From contig NZ_JAFIBU010000001.1 of NCBI RefSeq assembly GCF_017833255.1, forward strand, positions 1,984,001 through 2,048,000: a stretch of DNA of 64,000 nucleotides. The letters are read 5' to 3'. Of this stretch, positions 53,389 through 62,754 are shown one piece after another; the stretch's first letter is position 1; each line of letters begins with the position of its first letter. The notes under the pieces were generated by a model, which was not told the origin of the DNA, did no database searches, and saw nothing but the letters and a program-made list of their open reading frames with translations. Position numbers and translations under genes: made by a program. This DNA is from Paenibacillus sp. PvR098 (GTDB lineage Bacteria > Bacillota > Bacilli > Paenibacillales > NBRC-103111).

Positions 53389-54150
53389 TCACCATATTTT
53401 CCACCACTTCTTGCTAAGCAATACAGGACTTAACGTTCGAATCTCTAATTGGTTTATTAATCGTTCCGAATTGTCTTTGAGCTCCGCCATCACGGTATCG
53501 TTCACTTGAGAAGAGATAACAGAATAGGCTTTGCTCAGTCCGAAGGGTCTGCCGTCTACATTATGCGCATCGGATGAAATCAAATGAACCATTCCCTGCC
53601 TGCACCATTCCAGGCTTAGCTTTTGAAGCTTACGCCCGAATAATCCATCCACGGAATGCGAGGTCAGCTGCGTCAAGGCTCCCCGATCCAATAACCGCAT
53701 CAGAATGGACGGAGATGCTGCCAACTCCGCGTTTCGTTCCGGATGGGCGATAATAGGGGTAATCCCCAGCACTCTCAATTCATGAATCATCTCCTCCGTG
53801 TAGGAGGGGATACGGCTTGACGGCAGCTCTAACAAAAGATAATTCGACTCGGATAGAAGGATTGTGTTTCCTTGTTCAAGATCTTCTAATAAACCTTGAT
53901 GAATCCGAACCTCTTGCCCCGGGAGCACCTTCAAAGAAATCCGGTTCTGCTTGAGCATCATATTAAAGGCATGAACACGGTTCTTAATCTCATTGCCGGG
54001 ATTAATAAATCTTCCATTGGCATGGTGCGGGGTCGCTATGATTACGCTAATTCCTTCTTCCACAGCGGCGTGCGCCATGAGGATGGCTTCTTGTTCATCT
54101 TTCGCGCCGTCGTCGATTCCGGGCAGAATATGCGTATGCATCTCGATCAT
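53389..54150 (-). CDS. CpsB/YwqE-type PHP-domain tyrosine phosphatase
   Basis: A manganese-dependent phosphatase that dephosphorylates tyrosine kinases of capsule/exopolysaccharide synthesis. 253 residues. Metal motifs are MIEMHTHILPGIDDGAKD (4-18), ATPHHANG (near 43), PGQEVRIH, IIAHPERN and LISSDAHNVDGRPF. ATG 54150 has GGAAG upstream. No kinase partner is adjacent. Confidence 0.93.
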   Translation of the reverse strand: MIEMHTHILPGIDDGAKDEQEAILMAHAAVEEGISVIIATPHHANGRFINPGNEIKNRVHAFNMMLKQNRISLKVLPGQEVRIHQGLLEDLEQGNTILLSESNYLLLELPSSRIPSYTEEMIHELRVLGITPIIAHPERNAELAASPSILMRLLDRGALTQLTSHSVDGLFGRKLQKLSLEWCRQGMVHLISSDAHNVDGRPFGLSKAYSVISSQVNDTVMAELKDNSERLINQLEIRTLSPVLLSKKWWKIW

Positions 54151-54249
54151 GATCTCAGCTTCCTTTTTATACAGGAAATATGTTCACACATTTATAAGTT
54201 TTCTTTTCTTGTACCGTTGGGTATAATATGCAATGGGAGGTGCATTATC

Positions 54250-54348
54250 ATGTCAGCCACGTTCTGGATTATGAATCTTATCTTCTTGATGTTCATCACC
54301 GCGATACTTACGGCATCCTATAATGATGATAAAACAAAGGGACTATGA
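54250..54348 (+). CDS. 32-residue single-helix membrane peptide
   Basis: A short ORF with an excellent GGGAGGTG site seven bases before the ATG and a strong terminator six bases after the stop. The product has one hydrophobic helix (FWIMNLIFLMFITAILTA) and a charged tail (SYNDDKTKGL). Its signals are better than chance for so short a frame. Function unknown; small membrane peptides often regulate membrane enzymes. Confidence 0.6.
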   Translation: MSATFWIMNLIFLMFITAILTASYNDDKTKGL

Positions 54349-54353
54349 TCATT

Positions 54354-54399
54354 AAAAAGTAGTATCGGCCTGTAATCAGACGGGTTGATACTACTTTTT
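54354..54399 (+). terminator. Terminator after the 32-residue peptide gene
   Basis: Perfect 13-bp stem AAAAAGTAGTATC / GATACTACTTTTT with a 20-base loop and T-run. Confidence 0.88.
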
Positions 54400-54498
54400 T
54401 ATATCTTTCGCATAGGCAATAGCCCTCTATCATTTGACTTATGATACGTATTGTATCATAATATTACATAGATGACTAACCCAAAGATAGCCGTCACC

Positions 54499-54771
54499 CT
54501 ACAAATGCTCCATATCTCCCGGTTTGTGAACGTTCCCAAGCTTCGACACTTTATTCAACGAAAATACATGTATGGGATTTGAATGGTCCCTAGCCAACCC
54601 GTCCTGTGTCACTTGATCTGTCAGTTTGAATTTCACTTTGCTAATCCCCATTTGATCTAATATTTTGGCAACATCCATGTTGATGATTTCTTTCGATTCC
54701 GACACGATGTTCAACACTCCGTTTCTTCCTTGTATTTCGTAGCCTAACCTATCTCCTCCGACGAGTCGCAA
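54499..54771 (-). CDS. Hypothetical protein
   Basis: A 90-residue frame with a probable TTG start and a GAAGGAA site about ten bases upstream. The protein is soluble, with no family recognised; segments VDVAKILDQMG and VKFKLTDQV suggest an alpha/beta fold. A GXY-rich start and a polar tail (NKVSKLGNVHKPGDMEHL) are seen. The codon use is ordinary, but the weak start makes this uncertain. Confidence 0.45.
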   Translation of the reverse strand: MRLVGGDRLGYEIQGRNGVLNIVSESKEIINMDVAKILDQMGISKVKFKLTDQVTQDGLARDHSNPIHVFSLNKVSKLGNVHKPGDMEHL

Positions 54772-54949
54772 ATCAGTTATTCCTTCTTCTGCTTATATTA
54801 CTAGACCGGGCGTTACAAAATGGTTACAAATCTCTGCTTATTCACTGTACATTTGTTCAATTCTTTCCTTTTTTCTTAAAAGTTTACTATAATCTATACA
54901 GTCCTAGTTCTTAAAGACTAATTCTTAGAATTACGGAGGACTTCATTTC

Positions 54950-56494
54950 ATGAGCTATATACAAACTGGCGAAGTTCAAACTCATTATGAATATTACGAA
55001 TCAGCAGGGATATCTGCAAAAACCATTGTATTTATTCATGGGATCGGCCTTAATAGTACCTATTTTTACAATCTTATCCCGTTTCTAAGGCAAAATTTCT
55101 CCGTGCTGCTTTATGATTTGAGAGGTCATGGAGAAAGTGAAAATAGCAGCGGATCTGATACTTTAGAACTACTTTGTGATGATTTATTTATTTTGGTTCA
55201 CACGTTAGGTCTTGAGGATATGGTGATCGTCGGTCATTCTTTCGGTGCAAACATCGCTGTTCATTTTGCCCATATGCATGAAAGGCTTGTCGATTGTCTG
55301 GTATTGATTTCACCTCAGATATTTTTGCCGCTGCCTTCATTAATCAATGAAAAAGAGTTACGGGAAGAAATGGCCAAAGAACAAACATTGGAGATGCTGG
55401 GACAATTCATGATCCAGCGGTTAACCGTGAAACATAATGAAGAGCATATTTCGAAGCGGATCATTCAATCGTATGCACGACTCCCTGTTGCTATGTATTT
55501 AAATCATTCGGACATCGCTCTTCAGTTCAAGATTGAAAAATTGCGACAGAATTATAAGCCGACTTTAGTCTTATCAGGCGAATTAGACCCGCTGTTTCCG
55601 CCTGCTTTCACAAGTTTTTATAATGCTTTTATCCCTAATTCTACGTTCTTAATCGTACCGGACTCATCGAATATGATTTTTGTGGATCAGCCGGTATACA
55701 CCGGAGAGTGGATCAGCCAATTTATTCTAAAGCCAAAGAACGTCAATAGCGATATGCGTTTGTTTACTAAAGCACTCCTGGAGCAGCTTATCATTGAGGG
55801 GTATAATCAACTCTTCGGTAAGAATAAAATAACCATCCAGTGCATAGGCGGATTCGAAATCAGAATGAACGGTCGGACGATTCGAGAAGGATGGAACACA
55901 CGTTATGCCAAAAATTTATTAATTTACTTGGCATTTCACAAAACCGCAACAAGAGAAGAGCTATGCGATGCGCTTTTCCCGGATATGGATGCAAAAAAAG
56001 CGCTTAGCAACCTCAGGGTTTATTTAAATCATTTCGCGAAATTATTGGAACCGCTGCCTGATGAACCGCCCTGCTTAACGATTGATAGAGATTCGGTGTT
56101 CTTCAATTACGCGGTCGGATGCGATTTGGAGGATGTTTTGGAAGAAATGAAACGGGGTCTGGAAGAGAAGGATCCCTTACAGAAGTACGCCATCTGCAAG
56201 CTGCTGCTTCAGCGTGCAGCCCATCATATCCTGCCGGGCTGCTTCGATACCTTCTCTCTTTCTTTAAGGGAAAAATTCGTGCAGGGTTGGGAACATTTGG
56301 CCTTATGGGCAGCAGATTATTGCTGCGGCATGGGATATTATGAGGAGGCCGTTCAGTTTATAACCAGCTGCTTGCACTATTATCCGAATGATGAAGGATT
56401 AATTGAACGAATGGTCACGATTCAGATATTAACAAATAACAAAAAAGAACTGCGTAAATGGACACGAAAGAAAAAGAGCATCACGCCCCCGTGA
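54950..56494 (+). CDS. Alpha/beta-hydrolase fold fused to SARP-like winged helix and BTAD domain
   Basis: A 514-residue fusion. Residues 1-265 are an alpha/beta hydrolase: oxyanion segment FIHGIGLN, nucleophile elbow GHSFGA (Ser near 95), Asp in SGELDPLFP (near 212). Where the catalytic His should be (usually GAGH before a Met or Phe), the sequence reads VPDSSNMIFVDQP, so the His is absent. Residues about 290-365 resemble an OmpR-like winged helix (IQCIGGFEIRMNGRTI, NLLIYLAFHKTATREEL) and 370-500 a bacterial transcriptional activation domain. It is probably a one-component regulator whose hydrolase domain binds a ligand rather than turning it over. Confidence 0.85.
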   Translation: MSYIQTGEVQTHYEYYESAGISAKTIVFIHGIGLNSTYFYNLIPFLRQNFSVLLYDLRGHGESENSSGSDTLELLCDDLFILVHTLGLEDMVIVGHSFGANIAVHFAHMHERLVDCLVLISPQIFLPLPSLINEKELREEMAKEQTLEMLGQFMIQRLTVKHNEEHISKRIIQSYARLPVAMYLNHSDIALQFKIEKLRQNYKPTLVLSGELDPLFPPAFTSFYNAFIPNSTFLIVPDSSNMIFVDQPVYTGEWISQFILKPKNVNSDMRLFTKALLEQLIIEGYNQLFGKNKITIQCIGGFEIRMNGRTIREGWNTRYAKNLLIYLAFHKTATREELCDALFPDMDAKKALSNLRVYLNHFAKLLEPLPDEPPCLTIDRDSVFFNYAVGCDLEDVLEEMKRGLEEKDPLQKYAICKLLLQRAAHHILPGCFDTFSLSLREKFVQGWEHLALWAADYCCGMGYYEEAVQFITSCLHYYPNDEGLIERMVTIQILTNNKKELRKWTRKKKSITPP

Positions 56495-56520
56495 TTTCCC
56501 ACGGAAGAGATGCTCTTTTT
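56471..56520 (+). terminator. Terminator of the hydrolase-SARP gene
   Basis: Perfect 12-bp stem AAAAAGAGCATC / GATGCTCTTTTT. The 5' arm lies inside the coding region, so the terminator overlaps the last codons; it also ends next to the convergent AbrB-type gene. Confidence 0.85.
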
Positions 56521-56781
56521 CTATTCTTCATTTTGCTTCAATAATTGCATTTCACCCAAACACTCGGCACATACATGCCTCTCTCTAAAGTCATTCACCT
56601 GTTCCATGGATCCGCAAAAAACACATCGCGGACGGAATCTCTCCAATATAATATGATCTCCGCTAACCAAGATCTCTACAGGATCTCCCTCATTCATTTG
56701 GTACCGCTTGCGCAACGATTTTGGCAGCACGATTCTACCCAACTGATCAACTTTTCTAACAACGCCTGCCGGCTTCATCAT
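56521..56781 (-). CDS. AbrB/SpoVT-family regulator with C-terminal zinc ribbon
   Basis: 86 residues. The N-terminal swapped-hairpin DNA-binding domain is typical (KPAGVVRKVDQLGRIVLPKSLRKR). The C-terminal part has two CxxC pairs, CVFCGS and VCAECL, 19 residues apart, forming a likely zinc ribbon in place of the AbrB helical domain. Start ATG at 56781 or 56778 with GAGGTGAG. Family members control transition-state genes. Confidence 0.9.
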   Translation of the reverse strand: MMKPAGVVRKVDQLGRIVLPKSLRKRYQMNEGDPVEILVSGDHIILERFRPRCVFCGSMEQVNDFRERHVCAECLGEMQLLKQNEE

Positions 56782-56861
56782 CAACTCACCTCACTTCTAG
56801 ACAAACTTCCCGTAATATTTATATAGTTCGACAAATATGTGTAAATCCCTTCCGACCTCCG

Positions 56862-57737
56862 TCAGTTCATGGGATTGATTTCCTTAAGGAGCGTGGCTTT
56901 ACGAAGCTCGCGGCAGTTACATTTGGATTGCTCCGTACTCACCTGCGCCAATGCATCCAGTAGAATGTGGCCGATCCGATGGGATTCCCCGTAGAAAATA
57001 TTGGACAAATCCTTGTGCTCCCAATCCTTAATAATCCCTTCCGCATAATTCACGACCATGTATATCCCCGCATAACAGGCACCGATTTCTCGTGCGAGAT
57101 ACACCTCCGGGCAAATACTCTGTCCTACGATATCCCCATGCCAGTTCCGGAACATCTGAACCTCGGCCGGGCTCTCAAAGTGGCGTCCGTCCGTATTCAC
57201 ATAGATACCCCGGTCAAACACATGACGAGGACGTTCCTCATCGAACGTCTCCTTTACTTTATCCCTTGCAGATTGAGTTAAAGCCTTCGCCTGAGTCGGA
57301 CAGATCGATTCGCGCATCACCAGCAGGTAGGGTCCTCCGAGACCTACATCCTTCCGCATGGAATTATCGATGTAATCGTTCGGTATGACCAAATCACGCA
57401 GTTCTAGAAGGTGGTTGATGCTTCCTACCCCGCCTTCGGCGAATATTTTCTTCACTCCGGCCTGCTGAAATACCCAAAATACCTGTTGAGATGCCACGCC
57501 GCGCGCCACCACATTCGGCCGCCATCCGTGCATGCGCACATTCAAGACGGTTTTGTCGCCCTGTCGGAACAGCTTGAATTCAGGACTCTCGCCGTAAGGC
57601 GTTTCGAATACCAAACCCGTTTCGATCATTTCGATATCCGGCCGGTTCAAATCCTCAGGAAATTGTATGGAAAACATGCTGGATCCCCCAATAATGGCGA
57701 AATCCGCTTGCGGTACGTTTTTTTTGACATGATTCAT
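56862..57737 (-). CDS. MTA/purine nucleoside phosphorylase family protein
   Basis: About 291 residues from ATG 57737 with GGAGGG. It shows ADFAIIGGSSMFSIQF at the start, HGWRPNVVARGVASQQVFW, AEGGVGSINHLLELRDLVIPNDY and a C-terminal MVVNYAEGI, matching the phosphorylase superfamily of 5'-methylthioadenosine phosphorylases. It would split methylthioadenosine or a purine nucleoside with phosphate in methionine salvage. The gene follows trmL closely. Confidence 0.88.
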   Translation of the reverse strand: MNHVKKNVPQADFAIIGGSSMFSIQFPEDLNRPDIEMIETGLVFETPYGESPEFKLFRQGDKTVLNVRMHGWRPNVVARGVASQQVFWVFQQAGVKKIFAEGGVGSINHLLELRDLVIPNDYIDNSMRKDVGLGGPYLLVMRESICPTQAKALTQSARDKVKETFDEERPRHVFDRGIYVNTDGRHFESPAEVQMFRNWHGDIVGQSICPEVYLAREIGACYAGIYMVVNYAEGIIKDWEHKDLSNIFYGESHRIGHILLDALAQVSTEQSKCNCRELRKATLLKEINPMN

Positions 57738-57760
57738 GATAGTACCCTCCTTCATCGCGT

Positions 57761-58225
57761 TCATTTCAAGCCTTGAAATCCGGTTTGCCGAAGTCCTTCA
57801 TACAAAATGATAGCAGCGGCATTGGATAAGTTAAGCGAACGAACCGCTTCCGTCATCGGCATCCGCATCAGCGTATCCGGGTGCTCTGCCAGGATTTCCG
57901 GAGACAAGCCTTTCGTTTCCTTACCGAATACCAAAAAATCTCCATCCTGGAATGAAATATCCGTATATAGCTTCTCCGCTTTTGTCGTGGCCATGAAAAA
58001 GCGGGACCCTCGATATTTATCCTTCACTTCTTGAAACGAATCATGATACTCAATGTTCACTGCGTGCCAGTAATCGAGCCCAGCCCGTTTTAACGTTTTG
58101 TCATCCGTATTGAAGCCTAGCGGCCTAACCAGATGCAGCCAGGTTCCCGTTGCAGCGCAAGTTCTGGATATATTGCCGGTGTTTGCCGGAATTTCTGGTT
58201 CGACCAACACGATATGAAATGCCAT
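57761..58225 (-). CDS. trmL: tRNA (cytidine/uridine-34 2'-O)-methyltransferase TrmL
   Basis: A 154-residue SPOUT methyltransferase that modifies the wobble base of tRNA-Leu. MAFHIVLVEPEIPANTGNISRTCAATG at the start and LVFGKETKGL, RMPMTEAVRSLNLSNAAAIILYE at the end are the three SPOUT motifs. Starts at 58225. Upstream of the phosphorylase gene by 23 bases. Confidence 0.95.
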   Translation of the reverse strand: MAFHIVLVEPEIPANTGNISRTCAATGTWLHLVRPLGFNTDDKTLKRAGLDYWHAVNIEYHDSFQEVKDKYRGSRFFMATTKAEKLYTDISFQDGDFLVFGKETKGLSPEILAEHPDTLMRMPMTEAVRSLNLSNAAAIILYEGLRQTGFQGLK

Positions 58226-58372
58226 TCTTTGTCTACCCCTCTTTCATCGTCAACCATTATACTACAAAATTGTTGTTAATTTTAACATTTATTTTACACT
58301 TTCTTAATCTGAGGATGATCTTGCACTGAGATAATACAATTATCAAGCGTAAAACAAAAAGGAGAATCTCGA

Positions 58373-59089
58373 ATGTTGAAGAAAAAAATTCTTGTCGTTG
58401 ACGACGAACCTTCGATTTCGATGCTCATTGAATTTAACTTAAAGCTCGTAGGCTATGATGTTCATTGCGTCTATGACGGCGAATCCGTACTCAGCGTGAT
58501 TAGAGATTATCGTCCTGACCTGATTGTACTTGATCTGATGCTTCCCAAGATGGACGGCATCCAAGTCTGCCGCCAGCTGCGCAGCCAAAATAACCTGGTT
58601 CCCATAATTATGCTAACCGCCATGCATGATCTTACTGACAAAATTGCCGGACTGGACAATGGTGCGGATGATTACATGACGAAGCCCTTCAGTCCACAGG
58701 AGCTGATCTCACGAATCCAGGCCATCTTACGCCGCGCTCAATTGCTTCCATCTGTCGAAGAAGATACACCGGTCACCATTGGAGAAATCGAAATCGTGCC
58801 GGAGCAGCGCGAAGTCAAAGTAAGAGATGAAGCCATTGAGCTCACGCCCAAGGAATTCGACCTGCTCCTCTTCCTGTGCAAGCACCGCGGCAAAGTACTC
58901 AGCCGGCAGCAGCTGCTTCATGGCGTCTGGGACTATCATTTCCTGGGAGATACCCGCATCGTCGATGTTCACATCAGCCATCTGCGCGACAAAATCGAAC
59001 ATCAGGCGCGCTGCCCCGAATATATTGTAACCATTCGCAACGTCGGATACAAATTGATAGAACCTACCGCTAAAGAATCTTTGGCGTAA
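58373..59089 (+). CDS. Orphan OmpR/PhoP-family response regulator
   Basis: 238 residues: receiver (ILVVDDEPSI, phospho-Asp in LIVLDLMLPKMDG near 54, TKPFSPQEL) and winged helix (ELTPKEFDLLLFL, DTRIVDVHISHLRDKIE). No kinase gene adjoins it; the next plus-strand gene is absent and a terminator follows directly, so its partner is elsewhere. Ribosome site AAAGGAG before the ATG. Confidence 0.93.
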   Translation: MLKKKILVVDDEPSISMLIEFNLKLVGYDVHCVYDGESVLSVIRDYRPDLIVLDLMLPKMDGIQVCRQLRSQNNLVPIIMLTAMHDLTDKIAGLDNGADDYMTKPFSPQELISRIQAILRRAQLLPSVEEDTPVTIGEIEIVPEQREVKVRDEAIELTPKEFDLLLFLCKHRGKVLSRQQLLHGVWDYHFLGDTRIVDVHISHLRDKIEHQARCPEYIVTIRNVGYKLIEPTAKESLA

Positions 59090-59094
59090 ATACG

Positions 59095-59129
59095 ATAAGA
59101 GCACCGGCCATGGAGGTCGGTGCTCTTAT
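59095..59129 (+). terminator. Terminator after the orphan regulator
   Basis: Perfect 12-bp stem ATAAGAGCACCG / CGGTGCTCTTAT with an 11-base loop, six bases after the stop codon. Confidence 0.85.
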
Positions 59130-59169
59130 CTTATGCATGCAAGCCTTGCAGCAGGCTGAGCAGGTCAGT

Positions 59170-62100
59170 TTACTCTACTATAATCGTGATTGTGACCGGG
59201 TTGGATGTTCCGTTACCGGATATTGTCCCGGTAAAGGTCAAACTTCCTGTCCCGACCATACCTCTCAATTTGCCGACAGAGACTCCGTCTCCTTGACGGT
59301 CTACGGCACTCCCGAGGAAGCTGCTGACCGTCATATCGGCTGTCCCGTTAGTGAACTGAACCGTTTTGCGAATGCCGAATTCCTCGCCCGTTAACTCGAC
59401 GGCATCTTCAGAAGCGTGAATCATTAAATTTGTGAACATCGCCGAATCAGCCAAAGTTCCACCTAATCTGATGGTAAAGGAATTATGGGCGGAGCTGTCG
59501 GCCGGAATGGCCGGAATCATCAGGCTGTCAATAGTGGCCAGCGCGCCGAATACTACAGGCCCGATATTCTCCTTGATAATCGTCAAGGTAACGGCCGTAG
59601 GATTGCCGCTATGGTCGGTTAATGTGCCGGACACGGTAATGCTGCCACCCTGCTGTGCAAGCAGCTCTCTTAGCTTGCCGACAGATACGCCGTCTCCTTG
59701 AGGATCCAATGCGATTCCGAGCAATTGGCTGACCTGCGCGTGAGCTTCTCCGTTAACAAAGCCGATCGTTCGGGTTATCCCGGCTTCAGCAATCGTTAGC
59801 TGCTTGGCATCGTTAGATGCTTCAACCTGCAAGACCGTGAACATATCGGTATTGTTCAAGGATTTGCTTAATGTAAAGGTTATGGTATTCCCGTTAGAAA
59901 TGACTGCAGGATGGATGCTGCCATTGATGATGGCTTCCGCCGACGACACCGTAGGAGGAGTGGTATCCGTCTCCCGGGTGATCGTGAATGTGACGTTGGA
60001 TGGATTGCCGATATGATCGGTTAATGTGCCGGATAGGGTAATGCTGCCCCCTCGAGCTGCAAGCTCCTCTCTTAGCTTGCCGACGGATACGCCGTCTCCT
60101 TGAGGATCCAATGTTAGTCCCAGCAATTCGCTCACCAACGCGTGTGCAGTGCCGTTCGTAAATTGAATCGTTCTGGTTATTCCAAGCTCGCTAACCGTTA
60201 ATTGATCCGCATCCGCCGAAGCATGGATTGTAAATCCGGTGACCATTGCCGTATTCTGCAAAGAAGCGGATAAGGTGAAGGTCATTGCATTATTGGAGCC
60301 GATCACTGCCTCCGCCGGTATACCTGCAATTGTCGCGGATGCCGAAGTGATTGCCGGCGGCATCGTATCTTGAAGTTTAGTCTCAGCCGCTGTCAATACA
60401 CTCAGGTTCGTAATATCCGCAGCAGTCGCGCCTTTTGCTATCGCTTCTTCTACCTTGGCCCGAGCAGCCAGAACGGCCGGTTTATCGCCCAATTTAACGG
60501 TTGGAGGCAGCGCCGCAATCGCAGCGACCGCCCCCTGAATCGCTTCACTCTTAATCTCTTCCAGCTTATTTTTTGCGTTATTCAGTTTGCTCAATTCACC
60601 ATCGGTGAAAGTGGCTCCTAGCAGTTTGGCACCGTTCACTTTTCTTCCGGCGGCTTCCACTGCCTCTCTGTCATGATGAGTAATCACGGCAGGCAAAGCG
60701 TTGATAGCACGGAGCGCTGCCTGCTTAGAGCTATCCCTTACTTGATTAACGGTACTACCCGTCAATTCAATGGTGACGGTGGCAGTGGTTTCTACCGTTG
60801 TAATGCTCCCGTTCGCAACGATTGTCATATTGGTAACGGTTTGGGCTATGACTACGGTAGAAACCGTCGTGTTTTGGCCTACAGTTAGTGTGGAGCCTGT
60901 TGCTGCAACGTTTACGGTCGTTGTCGTAAAAGAGCCCGACAGGCTGACAGCTACGGCCGATGTGATCCCAACCTGATTTACCGTTCCGTTAGAGCTAATC
61001 GTTGCTGCAGCCGTTACCTGAACCTGCGACACCGTTGTATTTTGACCTACGTTTAATGTCGATCCCGATGCTGCCACGCTTACCGTCGTCGTCGTAAACG
61101 AGCCTGACAAATTGACCGTACTATTGGATGCAGCCGCGGTTACAGCCAATTGAGTCACTGTTCCGCTGGATTCAACGGAGACGCTTGTCGCCACGTTCAC
61201 TTGGGCAACGGTCGCATTGGGTGCAACCACCAAGGTAGAGCTCACAGCCGTGACCGTCACGGTTCCGCTTATCGTCCCCCGAAGCTCCACATCCCTATTG
61301 GCGGCAGCTCCAACGACATCGATATTCCCGAATGAGCCTGCTTGCGACTCCAAAATCGCCTGGGACGATACCTCGGTTCGAGTGATCACGGTGGTAGCCG
61401 ATGTGACCACTCTGACCTGATTATTTTGATTGCTTGTATTGATGAACAAATTGGTTATCGTAACATTCGCCGAAAATACAATCGAGTTCTCGGCCCCGGA
61501 CAGCACCTCGACATTGTCCGCTTGGATATTGCGAAGCTCCAGCTCCCCGGCAGAACCCGGGTCAATGACCAACGTACCCTGAATGACAGCAAGCCCCTGC
61601 TCCGGTCCAAATACCGTGACGCCAGAGCAAACCTTGATGCGGCCCGTATGCGTACCGGCCTCTATAGAGCACATCTCCCGGGTATCGCCGACAACCGGGC
61701 CGCCCCCGCCGCCTCCACCGCCGCCTCCACTAAACAAGCCGCCGCCTTTACTCAATTCTGCTATTTTTTTCTCGGCATTCGCGAGCTTGGAGAGATTCGA
61801 AAAATCCTTATCCGCCGCCCCTAATTTCCGCGCGTCCTCCACCTTGGACCTTGCCGCTTCCACGGCCGCTTTATCACTTAGCTTCAATGAATTGAGGGCA
61901 GGAAGCGCTTCGATGGCCTCATTGGCGGCTTGGATAGCCGCATCCAGTAATTGTCCCTGTGTGGAAGTAAGCTGATTCGCTTTGTTACTGTACACCGTTT
62001 GATTAAATTTAAATTCATAGGCCAACCGGGCCAGAGCCTGCCTGTCGGCAGCACCCTGCGGGCTAAACCGCAGCGTTCCGTCCCCATTGTCGATCCCCTG

Positions 62101-62700
62101 AAGGAACCCGATTTTGAATGCCAGTGAAACATGAGCCTTCGCCCAATCGGAGATTTGCCCGAAATCGGATAAAGCAGCATCCGGGGTCAGCTTCAATGCC
62201 AGTTCTTCCAGCTTCATCGCTCGGACAAAAAATACAGCTAACTGCTCTCTCGTCACGGGACTGTCCGGAGAGAAAGTGGTTGGTGACGTGCCGTCCGTAA
62301 TGCCTGTTTGTAACAGCGCTCCGACATATCCTTCAAACCAGGAATGGGCGGGTACATCAGTGAACGGACTGGCTGCAGCCGCGTCTTCTTCCAGCCCTAA
62401 GGCAAGGACCAAAACCTTGGCAAGCTGCGCACGAGTCATCGCCTCGCGGGGTTGGAAGGTTCCGTCTTCGTAACCCCCCAGGATTCCCGCGTTAACTAAA
62501 GCTTCAATTTCCTCCACAGCATAAGAATCGGCTATATCCTTGAATGGAGGCGGAGTACTGGCAGCAGCTCCCGCATTCGAACCGGGATTGACAGGCTCCG
62601 CAGCATTTGCCGTTCCTGCACTGAATAATGAAAATAACATCGAAACCATTAAAAGTATGGTTACATAATAACGCACAGTTCTAGTATGCATCGAATACAA
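59170..62700 (-). CDS. SLH-domain surface protein with beta-helix-like and repeated C-terminal domains
   Basis: About 1176 residues, secreted. After a signal peptide (YYVTILLMVSMLFSLFSAGTAN, then AEPV), three SLH domains (about 45-225) anchor it to the cell-wall polymer. Then come FIVAR-like helical units (AIEALPALNSLKLSDKAAV), a poly-Gly linker (GGGGGGGGG near 335), a Thr/Val-rich stretch of about 300 residues in short repeats (SGSFTTTTV, GQNTTVS) that looks like a right-handed beta-helix, two further FIVAR-like units, and three copies of a roughly 125-residue domain ending QGDGVSVGKLR and a GTLTDHxGNP segment. Start is probably TTG 62700 behind GGAGGA; GTG 62715 and ATG 62691 are possible. 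No terminator is obvious; the paralog follows upstream. Confidence 0.88.
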   Translation of the reverse strand: MYSMHTRTVRYYVTILLMVSMLFSLFSAGTANAAEPVNPGSNAGAAASTPPPFKDIADSYAVEEIEALVNAGILGGYEDGTFQPREAMTRAQLAKVLVLALGLEEDAAAASPFTDVPAHSWFEGYVGALLQTGITDGTSPTTFSPDSPVTREQLAVFFVRAMKLEELALKLTPDAALSDFGQISDWAKAHVSLAFKIGFLQGIDNGDGTLRFSPQGAADRQALARLAYEFKFNQTVYSNKANQLTSTQGQLLDAAIQAANEAIEALPALNSLKLSDKAAVEAARSKVEDARKLGAADKDFSNLSKLANAEKKIAELSKGGGLFSGGGGGGGGGGPVVGDTREMCSIEAGTHTGRIKVCSGVTVFGPEQGLAVIQGTLVIDPGSAGELELRNIQADNVEVLSGAENSIVFSANVTITNLFINTSNQNNQVRVVTSATTVITRTEVSSQAILESQAGSFGNIDVVGAAANRDVELRGTISGTVTVTAVSSTLVVAPNATVAQVNVATSVSVESSGTVTQLAVTAAASNSTVNLSGSFTTTTVSVAASGSTLNVGQNTTVSQVQVTAAATISSNGTVNQVGITSAVAVSLSGSFTTTTVNVAATGSTLTVGQNTTVSTVVIAQTVTNMTIVANGSITTVETTATVTIELTGSTVNQVRDSSKQAALRAINALPAVITHHDREAVEAAGRKVNGAKLLGATFTDGELSKLNNAKNKLEEIKSEAIQGAVAAIAALPPTVKLGDKPAVLAARAKVEEAIAKGATAADITNLSVLTAAETKLQDTMPPAITSASATIAGIPAEAVIGSNNAMTFTLSASLQNTAMVTGFTIHASADADQLTVSELGITRTIQFTNGTAHALVSELLGLTLDPQGDGVSVGKLREELAARGGSITLSGTLTDHIGNPSNVTFTITRETDTTPPTVSSAEAIINGSIHPAVISNGNTITFTLSKSLNNTDMFTVLQVEASNDAKQLTIAEAGITRTIGFVNGEAHAQVSQLLGIALDPQGDGVSVGKLRELLAQQGGSITVSGTLTDHSGNPTAVTLTIIKENIGPVVFGALATIDSLMIPAIPADSSAHNSFTIRLGGTLADSAMFTNLMIHASEDAVELTGEEFGIRKTVQFTNGTADMTVSSFLGSAVDRQGDGVSVGKLRGMVGTGSLTFTGTISGNGTSNPVTITIIVE

Positions 62701-62754
62701 GCACCATTCCTCCACTCTCTTCTTGAAATTTCACGCCTGTTTACAATTGAATCA

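Noticed and set aside
59170-62700. Frameshifted or assembly-collapsed repeat gene
   Set aside because: The frame stays open through all repeats and the copies differ enough in DNA to be real.
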